Shown here in pieces: positions 8,754 to 15,703 of a stretch of DNA of 20,500 nt (positions within the stretch are counted from its first letter, which is position 1; every line of letters starts with the position of its first letter). Origin of the DNA: Alphaproteobacteria bacterium (GTDB lineage: Bacteria; Pseudomonadota; Alphaproteobacteria; ATCC43930; CGMCC-115725); contig JAFAHP010000166.1 in assembly GCA_019237175.1 (NCBI GenBank), positions 1 to 20,500 of the forward strand. The letters are read 5' to 3'. The notes below the pieces were generated by a model. It made no database searches. It was given only the letters and a program-made list of their open reading frames with translations, and was not told the DNA's origin. Made by a program: the position numbers and the translations under genes.

Positions 8754-8958
8754 ATTAGAAACTGAGCAAGAAGGCGCGCGAGGGAGTCGTGGTGGGCAGG
8801 CCTCATTGCTATTGCTTCAACGCGGCACTTCTCGCGGCGACCGCCACTTGAGGGTGCTTGCGCCCGTGGAGGGCTGTAGGCCTGACGGGCTGTTGCGGCG
8901 GAAGCAATCTTGATTGCCGTAGGGTTGGTCCCGGACTCATCATCGTACCGCTTACCGG

Positions 8959-9789
8959 TTACGGTCGCAGCACCAGCCCCTCGCGGGCGACGATCGTACC
9001 CGGCCGGACCGCTGCGGCCTCGGCGGCAACCTGATCCATAAAAGCGTCGTCGTGGCCCGGATCGTGGTGGAAGATCACCAACGTCCGGACACCCGCGGCG
9101 TCGGCCAAACGCACCCCTTCCTGCCAAGTCGAGTGCCCCCAATCCCTGTGCTCCGGGAACTCGGCATCGGTATAGGTCGCGTCGTAGATCATCAGATCGG
9201 CGCGCCTGATCAGCTCCAGAACGTTGCGGTCGAGACCGCCCGGGCGATGTTCGGTGTCGGTGATGTAAGCCACGACTTTGCCGGCGAATTCGATGCGATA
9301 GCCGGTGGCGCCATTGGGATGGTTCAGCTGCCCGGTCGCGAGCCGTATCCCATTGTGCGGCGTCAGCTTTTTCCCGGCAGCGAAATCGACGAATTCGAGC
9401 CGCGCGGTAAAGATCCCCATCGGGATCGGAAACAGCGGCGCGATCATCATTTTGTTGAGCACGGTCTCGATGCCCCGCCCGTTTAGATGACCTGCCCAGA
9501 TCCGGATCCGGCTGCGCGCGTCGTAGCACGGCGCAAAAAACGGCAGCCCGCAAATATGGTCGAAATGCGTGTGGCTGTAGAATATGTCGAGGTCGGCCGG
9601 TTGTCCCCTGCACATCAGCTCGTTGCCGAGCAACCGCAGGCCGGTACCGCCGTCAAACACCAAGATCCGCTCGCCGCAACGAATCTCGACGCAGGAGGTG
9701 TTGCCGCCGTAACGCACCGTGTCCGGCCCCGGGCAGGCGATGCTGCCGCGCACCCCCCAAAACCGTACCGTACAATCCGGGTGGACCAA
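8959..9789 (-). CDS. MBL-fold metal-dependent hydrolase
   Basis: This 276-residue protein starts at a TTG with AGGA 8 nt upstream; no better ATG precedes the conserved FWGVRGSIACPGPDTVRYGG region. It shows the metallo-beta-lactamase metal set: HTHFDH (73-78), a histidine in LNHPNG (~157), the bridging aspartate in YITDTEH (~178) and a late histidine in VIFHHDPGH (~241). The opening FWGVRGS and NTSCVEI patterns place it near PhnP-type phosphodiesterases and cyclic-nucleotide-phosphodiesterase-like MBL proteins (Lactamase_B_2). No signal peptide is present, so it is cytosolic. It is convergent with the ABC operon and divergent from the small gene at 9970. The substrate is unknown; a phosphodiester is plausible. 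Confidence 0.9.
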   Translation of the reverse strand: MVHPDCTVRFWGVRGSIACPGPDTVRYGGNTSCVEIRCGERILVFDGGTGLRLLGNELMCRGQPADLDIFYSHTHFDHICGLPFFAPCYDARSRIRIWAGHLNGRGIETVLNKMMIAPLFPIPMGIFTARLEFVDFAAGKKLTPHNGIRLATGQLNHPNGATGYRIEFAGKVVAYITDTEHRPGGLDRNVLELIRRADLMIYDATYTDAEFPEHRDWGHSTWQEGVRLADAAGVRTLVIFHHDPGHDDAFMDQVAAEAAAVRPGTIVAREGLVLRP

Positions 9790-9910
9790 GGGCCCAGTCC
9801 TAATGGTTTTGTCCTCCCTCCCTCTATATCGCCGGATTTTTCAAAAAAAGCTATATGGCGAGGTGCGCTTTGGAGCAGTCGACCGCTTTTTCGCCGTGTT
9901 CGTCGAAACC

Positions 9911-9924
9911 TCTCGTTAACGAGA
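9911..9924. promoter_or_regulatory. Perfect 14-bp palindrome, possible operator
   Basis: TCTCGTTAACGAGA is its own reverse complement. It lies in the 180-bp divergent region, about 45 bp before the ATG of the small gene and about 120 bp from the MBL start. Its length and position suit a dimeric regulator. AT-rich hexamers (CTATAT near 9820 and 9850) lie between it and the MBL gene. The assignment as an operator is an inference. Confidence 0.4.
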
Positions 9925-9954
9925 TCGGTTTATCACCAGTCTGCCCCCCAACCA

Positions 9955-9968
9955 GCCGGAGTTCCGGC
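9955..9968 (+). promoter_or_regulatory. Small GC hairpin covering the ribosome site of the 9970 gene
   Basis: GCCGG (9955-9959) pairs with CCGGC (9964-9968) around an AGTT loop. The only Shine-Dalgarno-like bases (GGAG, 9958-9961) fall inside it, directly before the ATG at 9970. The hairpin could damp translation. The stem is just 5 bp, so this is tentative. Confidence 0.3.
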
Positions 9969-9969
9969 C

Positions 9970-10188
9970 ATGTCGCAGACCGATTACGAAGCTGCCGTTG
10001 CACAATATTTGGCGACTAAAGGCGTTACTCGCTGCCCGACCGTTTGCGCGGTTCCAACCCAGGCGACGATCGCCGACGCGGACCGCGCCGCATTCCGCGA
10101 ATACGTCGCGGCGCAAGATGCCGCGCGCCAGGGCAGGATCAAGTCGCTGCGCAATATGATAAATCTTTGGCCGACCTCGATTGCATGA
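9970..10188 (+). CDS. Small conserved-looking protein with CPTVC motif
   Basis: This 72-residue protein starts at an ATG. Its N-terminal helix (residues 2-18) is followed by KGVTRCPTVCAVPTQ, with cysteines at 22 and 26 (C-x3-C). It ends with a charged helical tail (DRAAFREYVAAQDAARQGR). I have the impression of similar short proteins in Bradyrhizobium relatives with the same RCPT-C-x-x-PTQ core, but cannot check this here. Two cysteines four residues apart could bind a metal or form a disulfide; one such pair alone is not a zinc finger. There is no signal peptide or membrane segment. It is divergent from the MBL gene, with a palindrome between them. The function is unknown. Confidence 0.62.
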   Translation: MSQTDYEAAVAQYLATKGVTRCPTVCAVPTQATIADADRAAFREYVAAQDAARQGRIKSLRNMINLWPTSIA

Positions 10189-10262
10189 GCTATTGGTGCG
10201 CGGCTTACCCGCGATACCCTTTTCCTTTTGTCACGTCATATCGGCGAAACCGACGCGAAAGC

Positions 10263-10302
10263 GGGCACGAGGGGCAATGGTCGCTGCGGCTGCCCCGTGC
10301 CC
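10263..10302. repeat. GC-rich hairpin, REP-like
   Basis: GGGCAC-GA-GGGGCA (10263-10276) pairs with TGCCCCGTGCCC (10291-10302) over 12 base pairs, with a 2-nt bulge and a 14-nt loop. It is followed by CCTCGGACTTGATCCCGGGATC, itself an imperfect palindrome, in the 253-bp gap between the small gene and the FAD monooxygenase. There is no immediate T-run, so it looks more like a dispersed intergenic palindrome than a terminator. The rest of this gap shows no gene. Confidence 0.4.
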
Positions 10303-10376
10303 GTCCTCGGACTTGATCCCGGGATCACGCGAAGGTCACGAGGAAATGAGATCGGGTACGATGTTTTTTTGTTAGT

Positions 10377-10394
10377 ACCGCCAGACTGGGCGGT
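10377..10394 (+). promoter_or_regulatory. Short hairpin in the leader of the FAD monooxygenase
   Basis: ACCGCC (10377-10382) can pair with GGCGGT (10389-10394) around AGACTG. A T7 run lies just before it (about 10364-10370), flanked by GGTAC and GTACC, which form another short inverted repeat. The site is about 50 bp before the chosen start. Its role is unknown. Confidence 0.25.
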
Positions 10395-10441
10395 GATCGG
10401 TGGTGGTTGCCGGACCGACCGGTCGAGGAGAGAATCTGCCC

Positions 10442-11665
10442 ATGCCCGACCAAGAAATGCAGGTGCGCTGCTGCGTCGTCGGAGGCGGGCCCGCCGGCAT
10501 GGTCCTTGGGCTGCTCTTGGCGCGCGCCCAGGTTCCGGTACTGGTGCTCGAAAAGCACGCCGATTTTCTGCGCGATTTCCGCGGCGACACGATCCACCCG
10601 TCGACGCTCGAAATTATGCACGAGCTCGGCCTGCTCACCGAATTTCTACGCCGGCCGCACAACGAAACCCGCACCCTGCGTGCCCAGATCGGAGAGGACT
10701 GGCTCGACATCGCCGATTTCAACCATCTCCCGACCCATTGCCGCTTTGTCGCATTCATGCCGCAGTGGGATTTTCTCGATTTTGTTGCCGAGAAGGGCCG
10801 GGGCTACGCCGACTTTCAGCTCGCTACCCAGGCCGAAGTGATGGACCTTATCGAGAAAAATGGGCGGGTGCGCGGGGTGCGCGCTCGCACACCCGACGGC
10901 CGGCTGAATGTCATGGCCGATCTTGTTATCGGTGCCGATGGCCGTCATTCGACGGTGCGCCAGAAGGCCGGCCTCGAGGTCGAAGATCTCGGGGCGCCGA
11001 TGGATGTTTTGTGGATGCGGCTGTCGCGCCGTGCGGACGATCCCGGGCAGACGCTCGGCCGCATCGACGCCGGGCGAATTCTTGTCATGCTCAATCGCGA
11101 CGACTACTGGCAATGCGCCTTTGTCATCGCCAAGGGCGGGTTTGAAGAAATCCGGCGCGGCGGTCTGCCGGCCTTCCGGCAGGAAATCGGCAGGCTCGTC
11201 CCTTATTTGCGGGATCGAACCGCGGAGCTGCACGACTGGGACGACGTAAGGTTGCTGAGTGTCACGGTTGATCGGCTGCGGGTGTGGCACCGAGCTGGAC
11301 TTTTGTGCATTGGCGATGCGGCGCATGCGATGTCGCCGATTGGCGGCGTCGGGATCAATCTCGCGATCCAGGACGCGGTAGCGGCGGCCAATATTCTCGC
11401 CGACCCTCTGCGACGCGGCGCGGTTGGCGAGGGCGATCTGCGCAAGGTTCAGCGTCGCCGCGAATTCCCCACCCGGGCGACCCAACGCCTCCAAGTGTTT
11501 TTGCAAAACCGGGTGATCGGCCGGGTGTTGACCCGGCGTGGTCAAGTCAGAGCGCCGCTGCTGTTGCGGATCGCTTCCCGGTGGCGGTACTTGCGCCGGC
11601 TGCCGGCGCGGATCATCGGCATCGGTTTTCGGCCAGAGCACGTAAGGATAGGGGCCCCGCCGTGA
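10442..11665 (+). CDS. FAD-dependent monooxygenase, class A (PHBH/UbiH fold)
   Basis: I choose the ATG at 10442, with GGAGAG about 8 nt upstream; a GTG at 10400 adds only a non-conserved tail. The 407-residue protein opens with the dinucleotide-binding fingerprint CVVGGGPAGMVLGLLLA and an acidic end at LVLEK. It then has RDFRGDTIHPSTLEIM, the DG motif GADGRHSTVR (~162-170) and the GD motif CIGDAAHAMSPIGGVGINLAIQDA (~290-312). This is the standard order for class A flavin hydroxylases, which use NAD(P)H and O2 to hydroxylate aromatic or polyketide-like rings. It is cytosolic. Its 3' end is 6 bp from the convergent questin-oxidase-like gene. The substrate is not readable. Confidence 0.92.
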   Translation: MPDQEMQVRCCVVGGGPAGMVLGLLLARAQVPVLVLEKHADFLRDFRGDTIHPSTLEIMHELGLLTEFLRRPHNETRTLRAQIGEDWLDIADFNHLPTHCRFVAFMPQWDFLDFVAEKGRGYADFQLATQAEVMDLIEKNGRVRGVRARTPDGRLNVMADLVIGADGRHSTVRQKAGLEVEDLGAPMDVLWMRLSRRADDPGQTLGRIDAGRILVMLNRDDYWQCAFVIAKGGFEEIRRGGLPAFRQEIGRLVPYLRDRTAELHDWDDVRLLSVTVDRLRVWHRAGLLCIGDAAHAMSPIGGVGINLAIQDAVAAANILADPLRRGAVGEGDLRKVQRRREFPTRATQRLQVFLQNRVIGRVLTRRGQVRAPLLLRIASRWRYLRRLPARIIGIGFRPEHVRIGAPP

Positions 11666-11671
11666 CCCGAT

Positions 11672-12733
11672 TTATCCGGGCCGGCGCCGCCGGACCACTC
11701 GGTCGACATGGTCGGCGGCGGCGAGATAGGCGACGGACCGGGCGAGGGCGTGGCGGCTGAGGCAGGCCTCGGTGAATTTGATGACGTGCTCATCGCCATT
11801 AGCGATCGCTTGCTCGGCCAGCGCTGCTTCGCTCTTTTCGCATGGCGCCACGGATTCGGCAAAAGCGCCGGCACTGGCAAAGCACGCATAGAGCGCGCAT
11901 CCGGTCTGCCAGGCGTATCGAAGCGCGTTGCGCGCGGCTGCCTCGCTGACATGTGGGACGATGTTTCCGAGCGCGGCGATGCTGGTGACGGCGTGAATAA
12001 AGGCGATCGCCGTCGCAATGTCGTGGGCGTTCGCCATATAGACGCGTGCGAACAGCTCGGTCAGTTCGGCGATTTGGGGGGCAAGGGGGCCGGCGCCGTC
12101 GATCCACCCGATGACCGGTAGAAACGCCGGAAAATCGTCAAGCGCCGCGAGCGCGGCCACGATGTTGCCGGATCGCCGTTGTGCCGGCGGAACTCTCGGC
12201 ACGCGGGTAATTGCCTCGCGCGGTGGCAGGGCCTCGAAGGGACGGGCGTCGCCCCCGGGCAGGCGTTGCCAGGTTGCGGCCCAACTTGCGAGCGCGTCGG
12301 CGATCTCGCGCCGGCGGCCTGGTGTTTCGCCTGTGGCGATCGCGCGTACCGCGTGGCCAAGACGGATGAGGCCATGCGTCGCCGCGGCGCAAAATCCTGG
12401 GGCGAGTCGCTCGACCCAGCGGTCGACCACCACCGGCCAGCGAGCTTCTTCAAGCTCGTTGGCGAAGTACAAGGACCAATCGGTGAACAGCTCGCGCCGG
12501 CCGAGCGCGTCTCGCCATCCATCGCCGCGGATCGTGCCGCCGGCCGCCGGCCGAAGCTGCATCCGCTCGCGATAGCGTTCGATCCAGGACGTTACTGCCT
12601 CCGGCCGGCCTAAAGCGCACAGCGCTTCGGCGACCATCGGCGCATGGTTGAAGTTGCCGTTTTCAAGCGCGATGCCGTAGGGCGCCAACGCATCGAGGGC
12701 GTCGTCGTACGACGAATAACACGACATATGCAC
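11672..12733 (-). CDS. Questin oxidase-like protein (DUF4243)
   Basis: Two starts are close together: GTG at 12733 lies 5 nt from a perfect AAGGAGG (12739-12745), while the ATG at 12727 lies 11 nt away. I take the GTG; the two proteins differ by two residues. The protein is helical and about 353 residues. It has NHAPMVAEAL near residue 28, WSLYFANELEEARW, THGLIRLGHAVRA and a late HVIKFTEAC; these histidine-containing motifs are the family's recurring ones. Questin oxidase of fungi (GedK) opens an anthraquinone ring in a Baeyer-Villiger-like step using NADPH. Bacterial members are mostly uncharacterised. The convergent FAD monooxygenase may act on related aromatic compounds, which is an inference. 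Confidence 0.85.
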   Translation of the reverse strand: MHMSCYSSYDDALDALAPYGIALENGNFNHAPMVAEALCALGRPEAVTSWIERYRERMQLRPAAGGTIRGDGWRDALGRRELFTDWSLYFANELEEARWPVVVDRWVERLAPGFCAAATHGLIRLGHAVRAIATGETPGRRREIADALASWAATWQRLPGGDARPFEALPPREAITRVPRVPPAQRRSGNIVAALAALDDFPAFLPVIGWIDGAGPLAPQIAELTELFARVYMANAHDIATAIAFIHAVTSIAALGNIVPHVSEAAARNALRYAWQTGCALYACFASAGAFAESVAPCEKSEAALAEQAIANGDEHVIKFTEACLSRHALARSVAYLAAADHVDRVVRRRRPG

Positions 12734-12738
12734 CGCTG

Positions 12739-12780
12739 CCTCCTTGCCAACTATAATTAAAATCATTCTAATCTAGACAA
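12739..12780 (-). promoter_or_regulatory. Strong ribosome site and AT-rich promoter-like stretch for the questin-oxidase gene
   Basis: AAGGAGG (12745-12739 on the minus strand) is the best Shine-Dalgarno match I noticed in the window. Upstream of it lies an AT-rich block (about 12751-12778) that stands out in GC-rich DNA, with TTGTCT at its far end as a possible -35. The -10 hexamer is not clear on this strand. Confidence 0.4.
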
Positions 12781-12887
12781 CCTGGTGAGGATAGCCCGAT
12801 CATCGAAAAAATGCCGAACCGTGCTCAAGCCGTCTTGGCTGGTTGACCTTTGGCCGGCGCCCCCGGCTGCGCTGGCGATGGACCCTT

Positions 12888-12908
12888 CCCCCGGCTTACG
12901 CCAGCGAA
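12888..12908. repeat. 21-bp phrase shared with the element at 16719-16855
   Basis: The stretch beginning CCCCCGGCTTACGC and ending AGCGAA occurs here and at 16739-16759 with one mismatch. Nearby GAGCGGGAACGA (12938-12949) is the reverse complement of another part of that element. This looks like remnants of a dispersed intergenic repeat. The surrounding 12781-13047 shows no convincing gene. Confidence 0.5.
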
Positions 12909-13047
12909 CAGCGATCGGTCGCACAGCCCGGGGCCGGGAGCGGGAACGAAGTGTTGCTCGGGAATGCCGTGCCGGCCCACTCTCCTGTGGATAAAAGCGC
13001 GAACCGCACCGAGGTTGGGCAAGACATCGGCTGCATGAAGCGCAGTC

Positions 13048-13132
13048 GTGCTTCGAGACGCGCTCCGGCGGAGATTATCCTCGGGCCGCGCATAGCGCGA
13101 ACCCGTGGGCCGGATCGCTCCTCAGCATAAGG
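13048..13132 (-). repeat. Dispersed palindromic repeat, copy A (reverse orientation)
   Basis: The copy begins GTGCTTCGAGACGCG and ends GCTCCTCAGCATAAGG. This is the reverse orientation of the CCTCAT-CCTGAGG to CTCGAAGGA-type intergenic repeat common, as I recall, in Bradyrhizobium/Rhodopseudomonas-like genomes. The interior has its own short palindromes (GCGCATAGCGC). It is non-coding. Confidence 0.6.
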
Positions 13133-13162
13133 AATACATTGTTGATGTCATTAACAAAAATG

Positions 13163-13249
13163 CCTCATCCTGAGGTGCCTCGCGGCCCTCGGGCCTACTG
13201 TTGGCACTCCCCTTGCGGCTGTAGACCCGAGGGGAAGCCTCGAAGGACG
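13163..13249 (+). repeat. Dispersed palindromic repeat, copy B (forward orientation) with long hairpin
   Basis: The copy begins CCTCATCCTGAGGTGCC and ends CCTCGAAGGACG. Its inner arms CCCTCGGGCCTAC (13186-13198) and GTAGACCCGAGGG (13221-13233) pair with one mismatch, and the outer arms also pair imperfectly. It is opposite to copy A, about 30 bp away. The remaining 13250-13330 holds nothing I can name. Confidence 0.65.
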
Positions 13250-13330
13250 TACGGCGCAGATCCAGCTCACTTGAGTTTCTTGCCCAGCCGCACCGGCTAT
13301 CCCGCCGATGCGGAGATCGGGCAAGTGCCA

Positions 13331-14416
13331 TCAGCTCGTCGCCGCAGGGATCTCGATGTTCAATAATCGCGCGGCATTGCGCCCAAGGATCGCACGGCGC
13401 TCGGCATCGTCGAGCCCTCTGGCGCTCTCGACAAACCCGATCGGGTCAACCTCGCCCATATCGGCGGGATAGTCGGTTCCCATCAGCACGTGATCCGCGC
13501 CGTATCGGCCGACCAGGTATTCGAGCTGATGGTGGGTGTAAACGATGGTGTCGAAGTAAAGCCGCCTCAGATAGCTGGTCGGCATCCGGTGAATTTGCTC
13601 GCACGCGTCGGGGCGGGCCGAGGCGGCATGGTCGATGCGGCCCGCATAGGCCGGCAGATAGCCGCCGCCATGCGCCAAGACCAGTTTGAGGTTGGGGTGG
13701 TCGTCGAGCACACCGCCAAAGATCAGGTGATGGACGGCCACCGTCGTGTCGAGCGGGTTGCCGATCACATTGACCAGATAATGGTCGGCAAAGCGGCGCG
13801 CGTCGGGAAACCCGGTCGGATGCATAAAGACCAAGAGACCCAGTTCCTCGACGCGGGCAAATATTTTGCGAAAGCGCTCGGCGGACAAATCTTCGCCGGC
13901 GACATTGGTGGCGATCTCGATGCCGCGAAAGCCCAGCGATTTGTGCAGCCGGTCGAGCTCCTCGAGCGCCAGATCAGGGGCCTGGAACGGAACGGTGCCG
14001 AGCGGCACGAAGCGGTCGGGATGGCGCCCGGCGATTTCGGCGAGGTTGTCGTTGACGACGCGCGCGGTGGCAATCCCGAGATCGGGGTCGGCACCATAAT
14101 AGGTCTGGTTTGGCGAGGGCGAGATTGCCTGGATGTCGATCCCCATAAGATCCATATCGGCGAGCCGCTTGTCGATCGAGGTGAATTGAACGCGGTTACG
14201 TTCGGCCTGCTGGCGGTTGACCTCGCGCGTGCGCTCGTTTGCGTAGATTTCGCGCGGGTGTCGGGTGGCGGCGGGATGATTGGCCACCATCTCGGCCGCT
14301 TTCGGGGTCAGCACATGACAGTGAATATCGACCGTGAACCATTTTCCGCGGGCATGCGGAGGACCCGGAAAGCGGCCGGGGATCGGCGCGCCGGGCGGCA
14401 GGCATTTGAACAGCAT
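13331..14416 (-). CDS. Amidohydrolase-2 family metal-dependent hydrolase (ACMSD-like)
   Basis: This 361-residue protein starts at an ATG with GAAGGAAG about 7 nt upstream. It has the ACMSD-type TIM-barrel metal set: HCH within VDIHCHVLTP (H32, H34), FMHPTGFPD (H199), LAHGGGYLP (H249) and MGTDYPADMG (D315). Other landmarks are MDLMGIDIQAISPSPNQTYY (~88-107) and HLIFGGVLDDHPNLKLV (~230-246). Family members decarboxylate or hydrolyse aromatic or 2-oxo acids, usually with zinc or another divalent metal. It is cytosolic. It lies in the same direction as the channel-like gene, 58 bp downstream of it, so they may be co-transcribed. The reaction is not assignable. Confidence 0.93.
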   Translation of the reverse strand: MLFKCLPPGAPIPGRFPGPPHARGKWFTVDIHCHVLTPKAAEMVANHPAATRHPREIYANERTREVNRQQAERNRVQFTSIDKRLADMDLMGIDIQAISPSPNQTYYGADPDLGIATARVVNDNLAEIAGRHPDRFVPLGTVPFQAPDLALEELDRLHKSLGFRGIEIATNVAGEDLSAERFRKIFARVEELGLLVFMHPTGFPDARRFADHYLVNVIGNPLDTTVAVHHLIFGGVLDDHPNLKLVLAHGGGYLPAYAGRIDHAASARPDACEQIHRMPTSYLRRLYFDTIVYTHHQLEYLVGRYGADHVLMGTDYPADMGEVDPIGFVESARGLDDAERRAILGRNAARLLNIEIPAATS

Positions 14417-14474
14417 TCCGCACTTCCTTCTTTGTGGTGCTGCGTCCGCATTAGGCGTTGCCGGCGCACCAAGC

Positions 14475-14954
14475 TCAATGCCTGTGCCGCCGCTCGTCTT
14501 CGGCCATCCATACCTGTTGGATCATCCAAAATAGAAAGGCGGTCGTCAGGCCGAACAAAATGATCCCGTTCAGCGCTTCGAGCGCTCCCATCAGCCGCCA
14601 ATGCCGCTGCAGATCGAGACCGCTGCCGCCATAGGTCGTCATCGCGCCGTACGAAAACAGCACGGATGAGGCAAGATCGGGCAGCGCGCCGAGCAACCAG
14701 TAGGCGCAGGCCCACACCCAGGCCTCGATCGAGTGGAGGATGGCGACCAGCACCACCGTTATCCCCATAACGACGGCAAACCTTGACGTGAAATGGCGGC
14801 GCGCGACGACGCGACCGACCACGACAACCACCCGCTCGTGCAGAAATCCAAGCCCCAAAACATGGATGACGACCGTTGCCACGATCAGCGGCAGTGCCCA
14901 TAGCCAATCGGGCCGCCATGTCGCAGCATTGCGCGCTGCGCTCAGCACATCCAT
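14475..14954 (-). CDS. Potassium-channel-like membrane protein with altered filter
   Basis: This protein of about 159 residues has three hydrophobic segments: about 17-37, 60-88 and 122-147. Between the last two lies a pore-like stretch, LASSVLFSYGAMTTYGGSGL (94-113). Two-helix ion channels carry TVGYGD at this place; here the sequence is TTYGGS, so the filter is not canonical. Spacing of pore helix, filter and following helix fits the Ion_trans_2 pattern. The ATG at 14954 directly abuts its AAAGG; a GTG two codons later (14948) has 6 nt spacing and may be the true start. The end is charged and His/Arg-rich. It may be a channel for another ion, or no channel at all. Confidence 0.7.
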   Translation of the reverse strand: MDVLSAARNAATWRPDWLWALPLIVATVVIHVLGLGFLHERVVVVVGRVVARRHFTSRFAVVMGITVVLVAILHSIEAWVWACAYWLLGALPDLASSVLFSYGAMTTYGGSGLDLQRHWRLMGALEALNGIILFGLTTAFLFWMIQQVWMAEDERRHRH

Positions 14955-14987
14955 CCTTTCGAACCCGAGGATCGCCGACGGGCGGCG

Positions 14988-15503
14988 CTATTGCAGGGTT
15001 TCGTCAGCGAACACACCCCAGACCTCGTCGCGCCGCACCCAGCCCCGATAACCGGCGGCTTCGATCCGACACCATGGGCCCTGCAACTCCACCAGCTTGC
15101 CGATGACCCCAGGTTCGGCGCGGGCGATGAGCGCGGAGGCTGCGTCGGGCAGGCGATGGAGCCCGCGCACGCTGCCCTCGACGAGCACTGCGCGTTTGGA
15201 CGTCAGCATGCGGTCCATCACCCACCCCTTATCTCCCTCCCAATCCTGCACCCGCCGCCAATTCTGAAATTGCTCGATGATTTCGACCGGCATGTCCTTG
15301 CGTTTGAAAACCCATTCGATCGGATAATTCTCGCCGGGACCCACCCGCAAATTGACTTCGTCGGAGCGCAGGCTCGCGAAACGGGGCAGCTTGTCTGCGG
15401 GCGGCGTCTGTCCATCGGCGGCAAACGCTATTAGAAGAAGCATGGACGCGATCAGCGCCAGCCGATGTGGCCGCGAGACGCGGCATTGCAGTTCGTCCCC
15501 CAT
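14988..15503 (-). CDS. Exported SH3-domain protein
   Basis: This 171-residue protein has a basic N-region and a hydrophobic core (LALIASMLLLIAFAA, 15-29) ending near residue 30, a Sec signal peptide. The mature part shows the bacterial SH3 (SH3_4/DUF1058) pattern: SDEVNLRVGPGENYPIEW (47-64), VEIIEQFQNWRRVQDWEG and KGWVMDRML (92-100). A second SH3-like unit ends with GYRGWVRRDEVWGV (~151-164). Such domains sit in the periplasm and often bind peptidoglycan or partner proteins. It lies 33 bp upstream of the channel-like gene on the same strand, and is divergent from the stress-protein gene. Confidence 0.88.
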   Translation of the reverse strand: MGDELQCRVSRPHRLALIASMLLLIAFAADGQTPPADKLPRFASLRSDEVNLRVGPGENYPIEWVFKRKDMPVEIIEQFQNWRRVQDWEGDKGWVMDRMLTSKRAVLVEGSVRGLHRLPDAASALIARAEPGVIGKLVELQGPWCRIEAAGYRGWVRRDEVWGVFADETLQ

Positions 15504-15660
15504 TACGACCTATCGAGCGTTCGGTACCGATTTCGGCCATCGCACGGACGCGTTTCATCCGCTCCCCGCCGTCAATGATGGAGCTTTTCGCGCGCCGCCT
15601 CAACCGACATCAGTGATTGTCGTCATCGCCACCGCAATCGTGTAGGATTCCGCAAACAAT

Positions 15661-15684
15661 GCTCCCTTTTGAGAAAAAGGGGGC
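15661..15684 (+). promoter_or_regulatory. Hairpin in the leader of the universal stress gene
   Basis: GCTCCCTTTT (15661-15670) pairs with AAAAGGGGGC (15675-15684) around GAGA: 10 pairs, one of them G-U. It ends 19 bp before the ATG at 15704. It could be an mRNA-stabilising stem, an operator or a translational control element. The divergent region 15504-15703 has no other feature I can name. Confidence 0.4.
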
Positions 15685-15703
15685 GCGCAGCAGGGATCGG
15701 GCA

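Noticed and set aside
8754..8958. Possible terminator in the convergent gap (GCAATC-TT-GATTGC at 8904-8917).
   Set aside because: The loop of two bases is too small and no T-run follows; nothing else in the gap looks like a gene or a terminator.
8750..9613. Long minus-strand open frame overlapping the MBL gene.
   Set aside because: It is the out-of-frame shadow of the MBL hydrolase, which has all the metal-binding motifs; the shadow has none.
12986..12994. A perfect DnaA-box match (TGTGGATAA).
   Set aside because: It is a single box with no AT-rich unwinding region, no further boxes nearby and no replication genes; a 9-bp match arises by chance.
12785..13130. Short open frames of 60-95 codons on both strands in the 12734-13330 gap.
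   Set aside because: They overlap palindromic repeats, have no ribosome site or protein-like composition, and are typical of GC-rich non-coding DNA.
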